64,000 bases of DNA from Dyadobacter fermentans DSM 18053. Its GTDB lineage: Bacteria; Bacteroidota; Bacteroidia; Cytophagales; Spirosomataceae. Position numbers and translations under genes: made by a program. Below the pieces are notes generated by a model. It was given only the letters and a program-made list of their open reading frames with translations, made no database searches and was not told the origin of the DNA. The DNA lies in contig NC_013037.1 in NCBI RefSeq assembly GCF_000023125.1, forward strand, positions 6,612,501-6,676,500, read 5' to 3'. This document shows, in pieces, positions 7,925 through 15,765 of this stretch (within the stretch, counting starts at the first letter, position 1; every line of letters begins with the position of its first letter).

Positions 7925-8824
7925 ATGAACGGCTACGAATTTCAGCGGGCATGGTTTGATTTTGCTTTCGAAAACACGGATATCGTTACGGGTAATCACA
8001 CCGGTGTGTATTTGTGGAATGTCGAGTTGAACAACCGCATGGGTTGGGTGAAGAAGTTTGCTTCTCCGGCTTCGCAGGCAATGATGGCTAATGGCATAAA
8101 GTCGTACAACACCTACAAAAAGGTGTTCAACGATCTGGTTAGTTGGGGGTTCTTGGAAGTGATACAGGAGTCAAAAAACCAGCACTCCGCCTGCATCATT
8201 GCTCTATCAAATTTTGACAAAGCACTTGACAAAGCACTTGACAAAGCACTGATAACGCACTTGACAAAGCAAGTGTCTGCTCTATCAAATTTTGACAACG
8301 CACATGCAGAGCACTTGACAAAGCACTTGCAAGGCACAGAACAGAGCACTGTACAAAGCACTAGTAGTATAATTAAACCAATAAACCAAGAAACCAATAA
8401 ACTAAGAAACGAAGAAGAAAAAGAAAATTCGTCGCCGCCGGATTTTGTAATCAGGGAGCTCGAAGATTTAAAAAATAAAAGTGATCCCCCCGAGTTGCGC
8501 GCCGCCCCCCTTTCGCTGGACGAGGTTGAGGATCGGCTACGGGATAACCGGTTCCTTTTGGAGACGGCCTGCATGAGCAAGAAAGTAACTCCTGCTGAGT
8601 TTTTGGAGGCATTGAAGGAGTTTTTCGCAGATAAGCGGGCGACTCGCCACAGTTGGAAAAGCGAACAAGATGCCACGCAACATTTCCTGAATTGGCTGCC
8701 GAAGTGGAAGGCGCGGCAGTCGGAAACCAAAAAGGGTGGCAAGCTCACCCAGGCAGTACACGCTGCGGTGGAGGCTGCAAATGGTTCAGAATTTATCACA
8801 TTTCAAGACATCAATAGGCGATGA
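7925..8824 (+). CDS. Phage replication initiator-like protein with internal iterons
   Basis: 299 aa. The N-terminal 90 residues have a winged-helix look (YLWNVELNNRMGWVKKF...NTYKKVFNDLVSWGFLEVIQ), as in DnaD/replication-organiser proteins. A low-complexity middle (about residues 95-150, KALDKALDKALITHLTK) is encoded by 12-bp direct repeats that look like an origin. An A/T-rich segment follows, and then a C-terminal domain (residues 195-270) with TPAEFLEALKEFFADKR and WKSEQDATQHFLNWLPKW. The layout mirrors lambda O, where iterons lie inside the initiator gene. The function is inferred from this layout and from SSB and clamp genes downstream. Confidence 0.65.
   Translation: MNGYEFQRAWFDFAFENTDIVTGNHTGVYLWNVELNNRMGWVKKFASPASQAMMANGIKSYNTYKKVFNDLVSWGFLEVIQESKNQHSACIIALSNFDKALDKALDKALITHLTKQVSALSNFDNAHAEHLTKHLQGTEQSTVQSTSSIIKPINQETNKLRNEEEKENSSPPDFVIRELEDLKNKSDPPELRAAPLSLDEVEDRLRDNRFLLETACMSKKVTPAEFLEALKEFFADKRATRHSWKSEQDATQHFLNWLPKWKARQSETKKGGKLTQAVHAAVEAANGSEFITFQDINRR
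8201..8430. repeat. Iteron cluster and A/T-rich stretch, candidate phage replication origin
   Basis: GCACTTGACAAA occurs at 8222-8233, 8234-8245, 8257-8268 and 8311-8322, with a variant GCACTGTACAAA at 8346-8357. A 20-bp repeat starting GCTCTATCAAA stands at 8201-8220 and 8279-8298. An A-rich, easily melted stretch follows to about 8430. Repeats plus a melting region inside an initiator gene fit a theta-type phage origin. Confidence 0.6.
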
Positions 8825-9744
8825 GCAATCTATCACTTTACAATCAACCAGACCGTTCGCAGACGGGAGTGGCGCAGCAGCTTTCCCGGACTGAAAACCA
8901 GTTAATTTCCGCTTCGGTGCCTGGCGACCATAACCTTCGTATTGCTGACATGACTGGTAAGCAAATTGGCGACATTATCACGGCGATTGTTTTGAAAGCG
9001 GCGGTTCGACTTGGGAGCAAGGCCCGCGATGCTGAGGAGCAGAAGATCATCAATGCCGAGTTGAACAGGGATTTGATCACGAAGTTGCCGGGATTTACTG
9101 AGCGTGAAATCATGGTTGCGTTGGAGAATGGCCTTGATGGGATGTACCTGCGGAAGCCCGACGATCCGATCATTTTCACCCCGTCAAACTTTGTTCAGTG
9201 GTGCCGGTCCTTCGTGGAGCAGACAAAGAAGCCGGTAATGAAGAAAGCCGCGCAGCTCCTTCACCAGCAGAAGGATGAGGAGTTCACCGCGCCGGAGAGC
9301 GAAAAGCTGAGAATGTCGCACGAGTTTTTCCTGAGCATTTTGAAGCGCGTTTTGGACGGCGAGTCTTACGAGGATTACGGGAATGTAGTCTACAATTTCC
9401 TTGACAAGATCGAGTTCCTCGGGTGTGGCTCAGAACAAAAATGGCGCGCCATGGATCAGGCCAAACTTCGGATGATCGCTGAGGCAAGGGAGATCAAGGA
9501 TGCCAACTCACAGCGGTCGGCTGTAAAGAACGCGATGGAGCTTATTGCGAAAGCCGAGAACGAAAAGCCGGATGAGTTGATCGTTTCAATGGCAAAGCGG
9601 ATCATCATCAATGAGAAGATGAACGCTTTCAGGGAAATGCCGGACGACGAACAGGGCATGCTACTTGAATCAATAGCTGAGCGGGTTGACTACATGTGCA
9701 TTGAATTGAAAGACCCGGAGCAGTACAAACCTGATGAGGAGTGA
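8821..9744 (+). CDS. Conserved early phage protein, possibly a replication accessory factor
   Basis: 307 aa, mostly helical and charged. It starts inside the stop codon of the initiator gene (ATGA), so the two are coupled. The central part (ITKLPGFTEREIMVALENGLDGMY, then a PSNFVQWCRSF segment) resembles the helical accessory/loader proteins that follow initiators in Bacteroidota phages, but no Walker motif is present. The C-terminal half (from about residue 205) is a long helical region. A helicase-loader-type role is a guess from gene order. Confidence 0.55.
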   Translation: MSNLSLYNQPDRSQTGVAQQLSRTENQLISASVPGDHNLRIADMTGKQIGDIITAIVLKAAVRLGSKARDAEEQKIINAELNRDLITKLPGFTEREIMVALENGLDGMYLRKPDDPIIFTPSNFVQWCRSFVEQTKKPVMKKAAQLLHQQKDEEFTAPESEKLRMSHEFFLSILKRVLDGESYEDYGNVVYNFLDKIEFLGCGSEQKWRAMDQAKLRMIAEAREIKDANSQRSAVKNAMELIAKAENEKPDELIVSMAKRIIINEKMNAFREMPDDEQGMLLESIAERVDYMCIELKDPEQYKPDEE

Positions 9745-9941
9745 CCGGCCATTACAGGTCGTTGGTAGATGGATCGGTCTACCACGTATATACAAAAGGG
9801 TTCGACCTTGTAGCGCAGTGCATCGAAGCGAATTGCAAGCCTAAGTTGAAGCCATTCCCGATCAAGATGGAGCATATCGAAACCTATTTAAAATTTCCAA
9901 CCTGGGAGCGGATACCGGCTCCGAATTCATCAGACCAATGA
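9741..9941 (+). CDS. Small early phage protein, unknown
   Basis: 66 aa, starting at GTG 9741, which overlaps the preceding stop and follows an AGGAG-like sequence. It overlaps the SSB start by four bases, so it lies in a tightly coupled operon. The sequence holds two Cys (QCIEANC) and a Lys/Pro-rich middle. No family was recognised. Confidence 0.5.
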   Translation: MTGHYRSLVDGSVYHVYTKGFDLVAQCIEANCKPKLKPFPIKMEHIETYLKFPTWERIPAPNSSDQ

Positions 9942-10366
9942 AACAGATTCAGATTATCGGCAACCTTGGCCGCGACGCAAAGATTTTCAGTTCAAACGGA
10001 AGCGAGTTCATTTCTTTCTCCGTAGCGGTTAACGACGACTACACCAACGCGAACGGCGAGCGCATCGAGCGCACCGACTGGTTCAATGTAACGACCACAA
10101 GGCTATCGCTGCTTCAATACCTCACCAAAGGCACAAAGGTATTTGTGCAGGGGCCTATCCGCTCGAAGCCATTCACGAAGGAGGACGGCAGCACAGTAGT
10201 CGATATCAACGTTTCCGCGACCTGGGTACAGCTGCTCGGCACGCCGGGAACCGCTGAGGCAGCGCCAGCACAGCAATCGAGAGTAAACCCCGACCCGGAG
10301 GGAATTAACCAGGATCTCATGGCGGAAATGGCCGCACAGAATGAGAGCGACGACCTACCATTTTAA
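9938..10366 (+). CDS. ssb: Single-stranded DNA-binding protein
   Basis: 142 aa. The OB-fold begins with KQIQIIGNLGRDAKIF and has RTDWFNVTTTR and VFVQGPIRSKPFTKEDGST, all standard SSB positions. The tail is disordered and ends in DDLPF, the acidic tip that recruits replication and repair partners. It should coat single strands during phage replication. It lies between two small genes and upstream of the clamp gene. Confidence 0.92.
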   Translation: MKQIQIIGNLGRDAKIFSSNGSEFISFSVAVNDDYTNANGERIERTDWFNVTTTRLSLLQYLTKGTKVFVQGPIRSKPFTKEDGSTVVDINVSATWVQLLGTPGTAEAAPAQQSRVNPDPEGINQDLMAEMAAQNESDDLPF

Positions 10367-10377
10367 ATCAATACGCT

Positions 10378-10578
10378 ATGACAGCAACAATCAAAATCGA
10401 GTGCGAGAGCTACGACGATTTGCAAGCCCACTTATCAGAGATCAAAAACGAGTTAAAGCGCAAAAAGAAGGTAATAGTCGCCGAGGAAGAGCAGGAAATC
10501 CGCATTGAGGATTCGAATTGCTACGGAAGTCACGAAGTAGAGCTGACGGTTTTCGACCTGTTCACGCTGCCGAGATAA
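10378..10578 (+). CDS. Small acidic/basic phage protein, unknown
   Basis: 66 aa (MTATIKIECESYDDLQAHLS...), with a beta-strand-like start, a Lys-rich helix and an acidic end. It lies 11 nt after ssb in the early operon. No family recognised. Confidence 0.5.
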   Translation: MTATIKIECESYDDLQAHLSEIKNELKRKKKVIVAEEEQEIRIEDSNCYGSHEVELTVFDLFTLPR

Positions 10579-10610
10579 TAATTTTTCCAATCACTAAACG
10601 ATAATTGCAA

Positions 10611-11759
10611 ATGGTTTCAGAACAAATCGAAATCGGAGGTTCCGTTGAAACTGCCGATCTCAAACGCGCTTTGCACTTGTTCGCCAAGGTAGTGCGTGAA
10701 GCGCCTCTCATCCCGATACTCGACAACATACTTTTCAGTTTCGAGCTGGATGAACTTCACTTGACCGGCTCGAACTTGATTACAACTGTTTTCACTTCGA
10801 TCCAGGCGGATGGGTCGAGTACCGTCGGGAAATTCTTGCTGCCCTATCGCCAGATTAAGGCTCTCGTTTCGCTTTCTCCGGCTGGAAAGATTGCATTTCG
10901 AGCAGTTGAGTCGGAGGATGTTGGCACGGAGGTCATGGTTACCACGGAGTATGGAGAATTCAAGTTTTCCAGTTTAGAAAAAATCGGAGATTACCCTGCG
11001 CTATCCTGGTCGCCTATTTCTCACTTCAACATCGGGATGGATGAGCTTCGGGAAGGAATGAAGCTAACGCGTAAGACGGTCTCAACAGACGAGCTACGGC
11101 CACCCCTAACCGGCATCTACTTCGATACTGCCGAGGGATGCATCAAGTTCATATCCACGGACGGGCACAAGCTGACAAAATACGAAACGAGCGAACCGGC
11201 GGTAGAATCGATTCTGCCATTCATCCTCCCCGCTAATTTTGCCGATTTCGTGATAAGTAACACTGCTTTAAAGCAAAATGCCGTTTCTTTCGGATGCTTG
11301 CCAGGTGCAAAAGTGGTGGCGAATTTCGGGAGCTGTGTAGTGCTGGTGAGATGCATTGACGAGTTTTTCCCAAACTACAAGGCCGCTATTCCCGAAGCGT
11401 TCGAACATGCTGTACAGCTTGACCTGGCCCAAATTAAAACGCGCATTCAGCTCGGTTTGCTGTTCTCAAACAGGGCTACTACGCAAATGGCCTTCGTCTT
11501 TTCAAATGGGCGGCTAAGTCTTGAATCGGAAGATTTCGATTATGGCATGAAAAGCAAGCAATCGTTGGAGATGGAACAGCCTGTTCCAGAATTAAAAATT
11601 GGATTCAACGTCAGATTCATGTCTACAATACTGGCTCCATTCAGTGGCAAAGTGACATTGTTAATGTCTGCTCCCAACAAGCCTGCCGTATTTATTCCGC
11701 AAGCAAAGTTCGGCAAGTCTGTGCAGCTTTTATTGATGCCTGTCATGCTCATGTCTTAG
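10611..11759 (+). CDS. Phage-encoded DNA polymerase III beta subunit-like sliding clamp
   Basis: 382 aa from ATG 10611 (an in-frame TTG at 10605 is less likely). The three-domain clamp pattern is visible: an N-terminal VETADLKRALHLFAKVV with PILDNILF, the mid-protein motif RPPLTGIYFD...KFISTDGHKLTKYE (residues about 160-190), and a C-terminal domain ending VQLLLMPVML, which matches the clamp ending (L-M-P-M-R/V-L). The clamp tethers DNA polymerase. No polymerase gene is in the prophage, so it probably serves the host polymerase or directs host factors. It is divergent from cellular DnaN, typical for a phage copy. Confidence 0.85.
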   Translation: MVSEQIEIGGSVETADLKRALHLFAKVVREAPLIPILDNILFSFELDELHLTGSNLITTVFTSIQADGSSTVGKFLLPYRQIKALVSLSPAGKIAFRAVESEDVGTEVMVTTEYGEFKFSSLEKIGDYPALSWSPISHFNIGMDELREGMKLTRKTVSTDELRPPLTGIYFDTAEGCIKFISTDGHKLTKYETSEPAVESILPFILPANFADFVISNTALKQNAVSFGCLPGAKVVANFGSCVVLVRCIDEFFPNYKAAIPEAFEHAVQLDLAQIKTRIQLGLLFSNRATTQMAFVFSNGRLSLESEDFDYGMKSKQSLEMEQPVPELKIGFNVRFMSTILAPFSGKVTLLMSAPNKPAVFIPQAKFGKSVQLLLMPVMLMS

Positions 11760-11797
11760 CCTTAAACGAGTCGAACCCATACTGACTGACAACAAGG

Positions 11798-11920
11798 CTA
11801 AGGTTCCGGACTAGGATCGCTGGCGATGAGAATGCCTATGATTAAGAATGCTGTGCTGGCAATCAGTCCGATAAAGAAAAGCCAAAATACTATTCGGATA
11901 AAAGTGTGGAAGTGCTTCAT
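11798..11920 (-). CDS. Possible 40-aa single-helix membrane protein
   Basis: On the minus strand, ATG 11920 opens a 40-codon frame: MKHFHTF, then a clean membrane helix (IVFWLFFIGLIASTAFLIIG), then ILIASDPSPEP and TAG. The helix is better formed than expected by chance, and the plus-strand frames here are poor. It lies alone against the direction of the early operon, between two copies of a repeated leader sequence (11760-11778 and 11959-11976). Evidence is limited to the hydrophobic pattern. Confidence 0.35.
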   Translation of the reverse strand: MKHFHTFIRIVFWLFFIGLIASTAFLIIGILIASDPSPEP

Positions 11921-11978
11921 CGATATTGTCGGATAATTTTTTCCAAATATCAATAAATCTTAAACGAATCGAACCCCT

Positions 11979-12839
11979 ATGATTGCTGAAATCAAACGGC
12001 CAGTCCTGAGATACCACGGCGGAAAGTTTCTGCTCGCTCCCTGGATCATTTCACACTTTCCGAAGCATCGCATTTATGTGGAGCCATTCGGCGGCGGCGG
12101 TTCGGTCCTAATGCAAAAGCCGCGATCGTATGCCGAAGTGTACAACGACAAATGGGATACGGTTGTGAACGTGTTTCAAGTGCTGAGAGATCCGGATCTT
12201 TCTGCGAACCTGAAACGAATGCTGGAACTTACCCCGTTTTCGCGGACTGAGTTCTTGAAAACCGGCGAGATCGACTTGCGCGAGATTTCGGATCCAGTGG
12301 AAAAGGCAAGGCTGACCATCTTTCGCAGCTTCGCGGGATTCGGCAGTGCGTCCACAAATTCAAAGTACGCTACCGGCTTCCGGGCGAATTCCCACAGGTC
12401 CGGCACTACGCCGGCGCAGGATTGGGTGAATTACCCGGCCAATATCGAAACGTTCGTTGAGCGCCTCCGAGGTGTGTGCATTGAGAATCGGGATTTCAAA
12501 GTGATCACTGAGCAGCATGACAGCCCGGAGACGCTGCATTTCTGGGACCCGCCGTACGTTCACGAAACCAGGAACATGCAGCGAGGCAACGCGGCCTACG
12601 AATGTGAAATGACCGACGAGCAGCACATTGAAATGATCGAGTTCGGCAATTCCCTGAAAGGTATGGTGACTATCTGCGGGTACGACTGCGATTTGTACCA
12701 GGCGCATTTATCCGGGTGGATGAAGGTTTCCCGTAAGGCCTTTGCAGATGGAGCAGCTGAGCGCGTGGAATGCCTTTGGCTAAATCCAGCTGCTCAGGTC
12801 CGCCAGAAGCAGCTCACAATTTTCAGTAGTAAACTTTAA
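11979..12839 (+). CDS. DNA adenine-N6 methyltransferase, D12/Dam class
   Basis: 286 aa. Motif X-like RYHGGKFLLAPWI (11-23), the SAM-binding VEPFGGGGSV (34-43) and the catalytic DPPY (190-193) are in the Dam order. It should methylate adenine in a short DNA site, protecting phage DNA from host restriction or affecting packaging or gene control. No partner restriction gene is next to it, so it is an orphan enzyme. The recognition site cannot be read from the sequence. Confidence 0.88.
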   Translation: MIAEIKRPVLRYHGGKFLLAPWIISHFPKHRIYVEPFGGGGSVLMQKPRSYAEVYNDKWDTVVNVFQVLRDPDLSANLKRMLELTPFSRTEFLKTGEIDLREISDPVEKARLTIFRSFAGFGSASTNSKYATGFRANSHRSGTTPAQDWVNYPANIETFVERLRGVCIENRDFKVITEQHDSPETLHFWDPPYVHETRNMQRGNAAYECEMTDEQHIEMIEFGNSLKGMVTICGYDCDLYQAHLSGWMKVSRKAFADGAAERVECLWLNPAAQVRQKQLTIFSSKL

Positions 12840-12858
12840 CAGATTCGAACCCTTGACA

Positions 12859-13044
12859 ATGAGTAAAGCGGAGAAGCACGGCGCTCGGAGCAACAGGGCA
12901 GTACTTACGGCCACGGATATTCCGATCATCCGGCAGCAGATCGGAGCCGGCAGGAGCTACCAGCAAATAGCTACCCGCTTTGGAGTGGGAAGGCAGGCTA
13001 TTTATACAATAGCAAAGGGAATTAACTGGAAACACGTTTTATGA
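12859..13044 (+). CDS. Small helix-turn-helix protein
   Basis: 61 aa from ATG 12859 (an upstream in-frame TTG is less likely). The C-terminal half is a resolvase/Hin-type HTH: DIPIIRQQIGAGRSYQQIATRFGVGRQAIYTIAKG. It lies 19 nt after the methylase and overlaps the ASCH gene start (ATGA). Likely a small transcriptional regulator of phage genes; the target is unknown. Confidence 0.65.
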   Translation: MSKAEKHGARSNRAVLTATDIPIIRQQIGAGRSYQQIATRFGVGRQAIYTIAKGINWKHVL

Positions 13045-13466
13045 AAGCATTAACAATTCAACAGCCATGGGCGGGACTTCTCGTCCTTGGCGTTAAAACC
13101 TGCGAAACCCGCAGCTGGAACACGAAGTTTCGCGGAAGGATAGCGATACACTCATCGGCCAAAATGTCGGCAGAGGGAAAGGAGCTATTTGAGCAGCTAT
13201 GCGAGCTCAAACCGGATGTTTTCTACGAAGGCAGCGAGGCATGGGAGCTTTGCACTACTACCGGCCACGTGCTCGGCACTGTGACCATTGAGCAGGTCTT
13301 TTCCACAAATCAACGGAAGCCATCGAATGAGGGCGAATTGATGCTTGGAGATTACTCCCCGAACCGATATTGGTTTTGGTGCATCCGGCCGGAAGTTTAT
13401 CAAACGCCAATCCCGGCCAGCGGCCAGCTGATGATTTGGGAATGGGATGAAAACCAAGAGCGATGA
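13041..13466 (+). CDS. ASCH-domain protein
   Basis: 141 aa. The N-terminus KALTIQQPWAGLLVLGVKTCETRSW followed by FRGRIAIHSSAKM is the hallmark of ASCH domains (PUA-like beta barrel), here whole. ASCH proteins are proposed to bind RNA or modified nucleosides; some hydrolyse acetylcytidine. They are frequent in phages, where the role is mostly unknown. Coupled by four-base overlaps to genes on both sides. Confidence 0.85.
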   Translation: MKALTIQQPWAGLLVLGVKTCETRSWNTKFRGRIAIHSSAKMSAEGKELFEQLCELKPDVFYEGSEAWELCTTTGHVLGTVTIEQVFSTNQRKPSNEGELMLGDYSPNRYWFWCIRPEVYQTPIPASGQLMIWEWDENQER

Positions 13467-13678
13467 ATCTAAACCGTGAATTAAGGGTTGTTTTTCAGCC
13501 AAAAGATAGGACCCGGTACGATGGCAAAAGGCGCTTTGGTATCGGCATCCAATCTTTACATGAGTATGTAGGCAAATACAACGCGAAAATAGCATTGGAG
13601 CGGCTTCGGGATTGTCAGGAGGACAGTTGTTCAGTAAGATTCCGAACGCGCGGCAGGGTTGATTTTTACTTTAAATAA
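13463..13678 (+). CDS. Small basic phage protein, unknown
   Basis: 71 aa, rich in Arg/Lys (RELRVVFQPKDRTRYDGKRRFG), probably a small beta-rich protein ending DFYFK. Last gene of this early segment before the convergent membrane gene. No family recognised. Confidence 0.5.
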   Translation: MNLNRELRVVFQPKDRTRYDGKRRFGIGIQSLHEYVGKYNAKIALERLRDCQEDSCSVRFRTRGRVDFYFK

Positions 13679-13687
13679 CTAACAGTG

Positions 13688-14404
13688 TTAGATTTCTGCC
13701 GCGTCATCTTTTGCTAATTTCTCGCCGATTTTATTGAGGTGCCGCACGAAGGCGTCTCCGATAGTATCAATGTCTTTGCTTGAAAGCTCAATGTCGAAAT
13801 CAAACAACGTTACAAGTTTATCTACATCGCCCGGCGGGGGGAATCGTATAATAAAACTAAAATTCAATTGAGGTTCGGTAAGTGTAGTAAATCTTTTTTG
13901 GCTGAATTTTATTGTCAACAGGTAGTAATTTACGTTTTTCACCGACACTCCGACACCAGAAATCAGATTGGCCTCAAACAGGACTTCAAGCTTTTTCGCG
14001 ATTTTTTTGAATATTTCCTGCTGGCGAAAACCGGATACCTTATCATTTGAAAGTGGGTAGGTTTGAATCTCCTTGGTATCAGTATCAATTGACTTTATTG
14101 TTTCTTTATTGAATGATACTTGCGCTTTTTTTCCGAAGGAGTAAATTTCTCCGCTTACCGTTTTTAGAAAGTGCTCTTCATTCTTGAAGTCGCTAGGTGC
14201 ATAAATAACCTTTGGATTGGCATTTAGAGTTGCGAAAAAAAGTACAATTAGTAGAGTTGGGAAAAGGATTACAAACCACAGGAATAAACCCTGATGTTCT
14301 TTACCTACGAGTCCAATTGCGACGGTGCTATTAACTTCGGCAAGAGCTGCAAAAATCGCAATGATTGTGAGAGGGTTTGTTACTCGCTTAATGTTTTCTG
14401 TCAT
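13688..14404 (-). CDS. Two-helix membrane protein on the opposite strand (cargo gene)
   Basis: 238 aa. Helices at about residues 11-31 (PLTIIAIFAALAEVNSTVAIGLV) and 40-60 (LFLWFVILFPTLLIVLFFATL) lead into NANPKVIYAPSDFKNEEHFL, an opening I know from uncharacterised bacterial membrane proteins. A large soluble part follows. It is the only large leftward gene inside the rightward block and is A/T-richer than its neighbours, so it is probably a separately expressed cargo gene. A role in immunity or exclusion is inference from position. Confidence 0.65.
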   Translation of the reverse strand: MTENIKRVTNPLTIIAIFAALAEVNSTVAIGLVGKEHQGLFLWFVILFPTLLIVLFFATLNANPKVIYAPSDFKNEEHFLKTVSGEIYSFGKKAQVSFNKETIKSIDTDTKEIQTYPLSNDKVSGFRQQEIFKKIAKKLEVLFEANLISGVGVSVKNVNYYLLTIKFSQKRFTTLTEPQLNFSFIIRFPPPGDVDKLVTLFDFDIELSSKDIDTIGDAFVRHLNKIGEKLAKDDAAEI

Positions 14405-14482
14405 CGAATGATATGGAAGGATTATTGGGGAGGGAAGTTATCCAAAATTGCTTAATTTTAACAATCAAGCATCCAACAAACT

Positions 14483-15325
14483 ATGAAACTTAAATTCAAC
14501 AGGTTGATCACTCACGATACAACCTTTCATGCAGACGACGTAATCGCCGTCGCCCTCCTCATCGTGGCAGGCTATGACGGTTTTTCATTGTCCAGGACCA
14601 GAGACAAGGCAACTGTTGAGGAGGCGCTGAGGAGCAGCGAAACTCTGATATTGGATACCGGAATGGCCTACGATCCGGTAATGCTCAACTTCGACCATCA
14701 TCAGGACAAGAACCTGTTGTCTGCTGCTGGCCTGATTTACAACGAAATCAAGGACGAGCTTTTGGCTGAGGAGGCGCAGCCCTATTTTGAAAAGTGGATT
14801 TCTTCGATTGACGCCATCGATACAAACCGCGACCATATCTATCATCTGTGGGACCAGCTTCCTTCCGGGTTCCGGCATACGTCAAGTATCCTGGGAGGAT
14901 TTAACCGAGATCCTTCTAATGCTGAGGAGCAGGATAGGCAGTTTGGTCAGGCCGTTGAAATGGCGAAATCAATAATTCTGAACGAAATTTACTCAGCCAC
15001 AAAGAAGGCGGAAAGTGAACGGCAGTATGCGAGCCGTGTAGTTCTTGAAAACAATGTGGCCGTATTCGATGATTACTCGACGGTATGGAAGGAGAAGCGC
15101 GACCACATGTTTGTGGTTATGCCGCATGCTAATGGCTGGCAAATCCAAACTATCGACACGGCTCTCGACTTGATTCCTGAATCAATCTCATTGGCGCCAG
15201 GGTTCTCTTTCCGGCACATGTCGGGATTCATGGCAACACTCGATACAAAAGAAAATGCAGTTTCTTTCGCTGCCACGTTGCCGCACCACCCAAGTTTACA
15301 CAAAAACGAGGTAGTCTACCAATAA
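14483..15325 (+). CDS. MYG1 (UPF0160) family metal-dependent hydrolase
   Basis: 280 aa. The N-terminus carries T-H-D-x-x-F-H-A-D-D-V (His11, Asp12, His16, Asp18, Asp19), Asp58 in LILDTGMAYDP, and F-D-H-H-Q (71-73), the DHH-like metal set of the MYG1 family. Further family marks are SSIDAIDTNRD and a C-terminal FMATLDTKENAV. Eukaryotic MYG1 is a 3'-5' RNA exonuclease. In a phage, an RNase or DNase role in nucleotide recovery or conflict is possible. It stands in front of the late promoter region. Confidence 0.8.
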   Translation: MKLKFNRLITHDTTFHADDVIAVALLIVAGYDGFSLSRTRDKATVEEALRSSETLILDTGMAYDPVMLNFDHHQDKNLLSAAGLIYNEIKDELLAEEAQPYFEKWISSIDAIDTNRDHIYHLWDQLPSGFRHTSSILGGFNRDPSNAEEQDRQFGQAVEMAKSIILNEIYSATKKAESERQYASRVVLENNVAVFDDYSTVWKEKRDHMFVVMPHANGWQIQTIDTALDLIPESISLAPGFSFRHMSGFMATLDTKENAVSFAATLPHHPSLHKNEVVYQ

Positions 15326-15362
15326 CCTTGTTGAGGAGGAGGTATTTATAATAACTCCTTTT

Positions 15363-15370
15363 TATCTTTG
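15363..15370 (+). promoter_or_regulatory. Candidate late promoter (-7 element)
   Basis: TATCTTTG at 15363-15370 is a perfect TAnnTTTG match, in the only sizeable gap before the late gene block and 123 nt before the first start codon. No clear -33 box at the usual spacing, which could mean activator dependence. Confidence 0.4.
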
Positions 15371-15403
15371 AGTCTAACGTTTTACGACATTCTGAGAAGC
15401 AAA

Positions 15404-15451
15404 AAGTCGGGTAACAAGAGCGCCAGTAACGGCATATCTGTTGCCCGGCTT
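15404..15451 (+). ncRNA. Long hairpin in the leader of the late operon
   Basis: AAGTCGGGTAACA (15404-15416) pairs over all 13 positions, with two G-T pairs, with TGTTGCCCGGCTT (15439-15451) around a 22-nt loop. The tail is only weakly T-rich (CTGTTCTTC), so it may be an early-operon terminator, an antiterminator target or a stabilising leader stem. Confidence 0.45.
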
Positions 15452-15492
15452 CTGTTCTTCAGATTTTACTATCATCAACAAACATAAGATTC

Positions 15493-15765
15493 ATGAACCC
15501 CACTACTACGAGAGCGCCTAGGCGTTCGCGGAACCAAGAATTAGTAGAATATCTTCCCAAATCGGGCTCGCCACGTAAGGTACAGAGCCCGGAAATTCAA
15601 CGTCTTCTAGGCCTCTCTCCTGGGGTGCGTATATTGATAGAGGTTGAGGCGCTTGCTGTAAGTGACAAAGAGTGCGTTGCTGGCAATTTATGTATTGTCG
15701 ATGGGCCAAACCGGCAATCTTTCCCCGATATTCATTTGCAGATACACGATGTTCGCTTCAAGTGA
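15493..15765 (+). CDS. Small phage protein, unknown
   Basis: 90 aa. A basic N-terminus (TRAPRRSRNQELVEYLPKSG) precedes a compact part with LGLSPGVRILIEVEAL. It starts a few bases after the leader motif CATCAACAAACATA (15473-15486), which precedes many genes of this phage. The stop overlaps the next ATG. No family recognised. Confidence 0.5.
   Translation: MNPTTTRAPRRSRNQELVEYLPKSGSPRKVQSPEIQRLLGLSPGVRILIEVEALAVSDKECVAGNLCIVDGPNRQSFPDIHLQIHDVRFK

Noticed and set aside
8201..8360. CRISPR-like short repeats
   Set aside because: Repeats are 12 bp, directly adjacent without unique spacers, lie within a coding frame and have no cas genes nearby; iterons explain them better.
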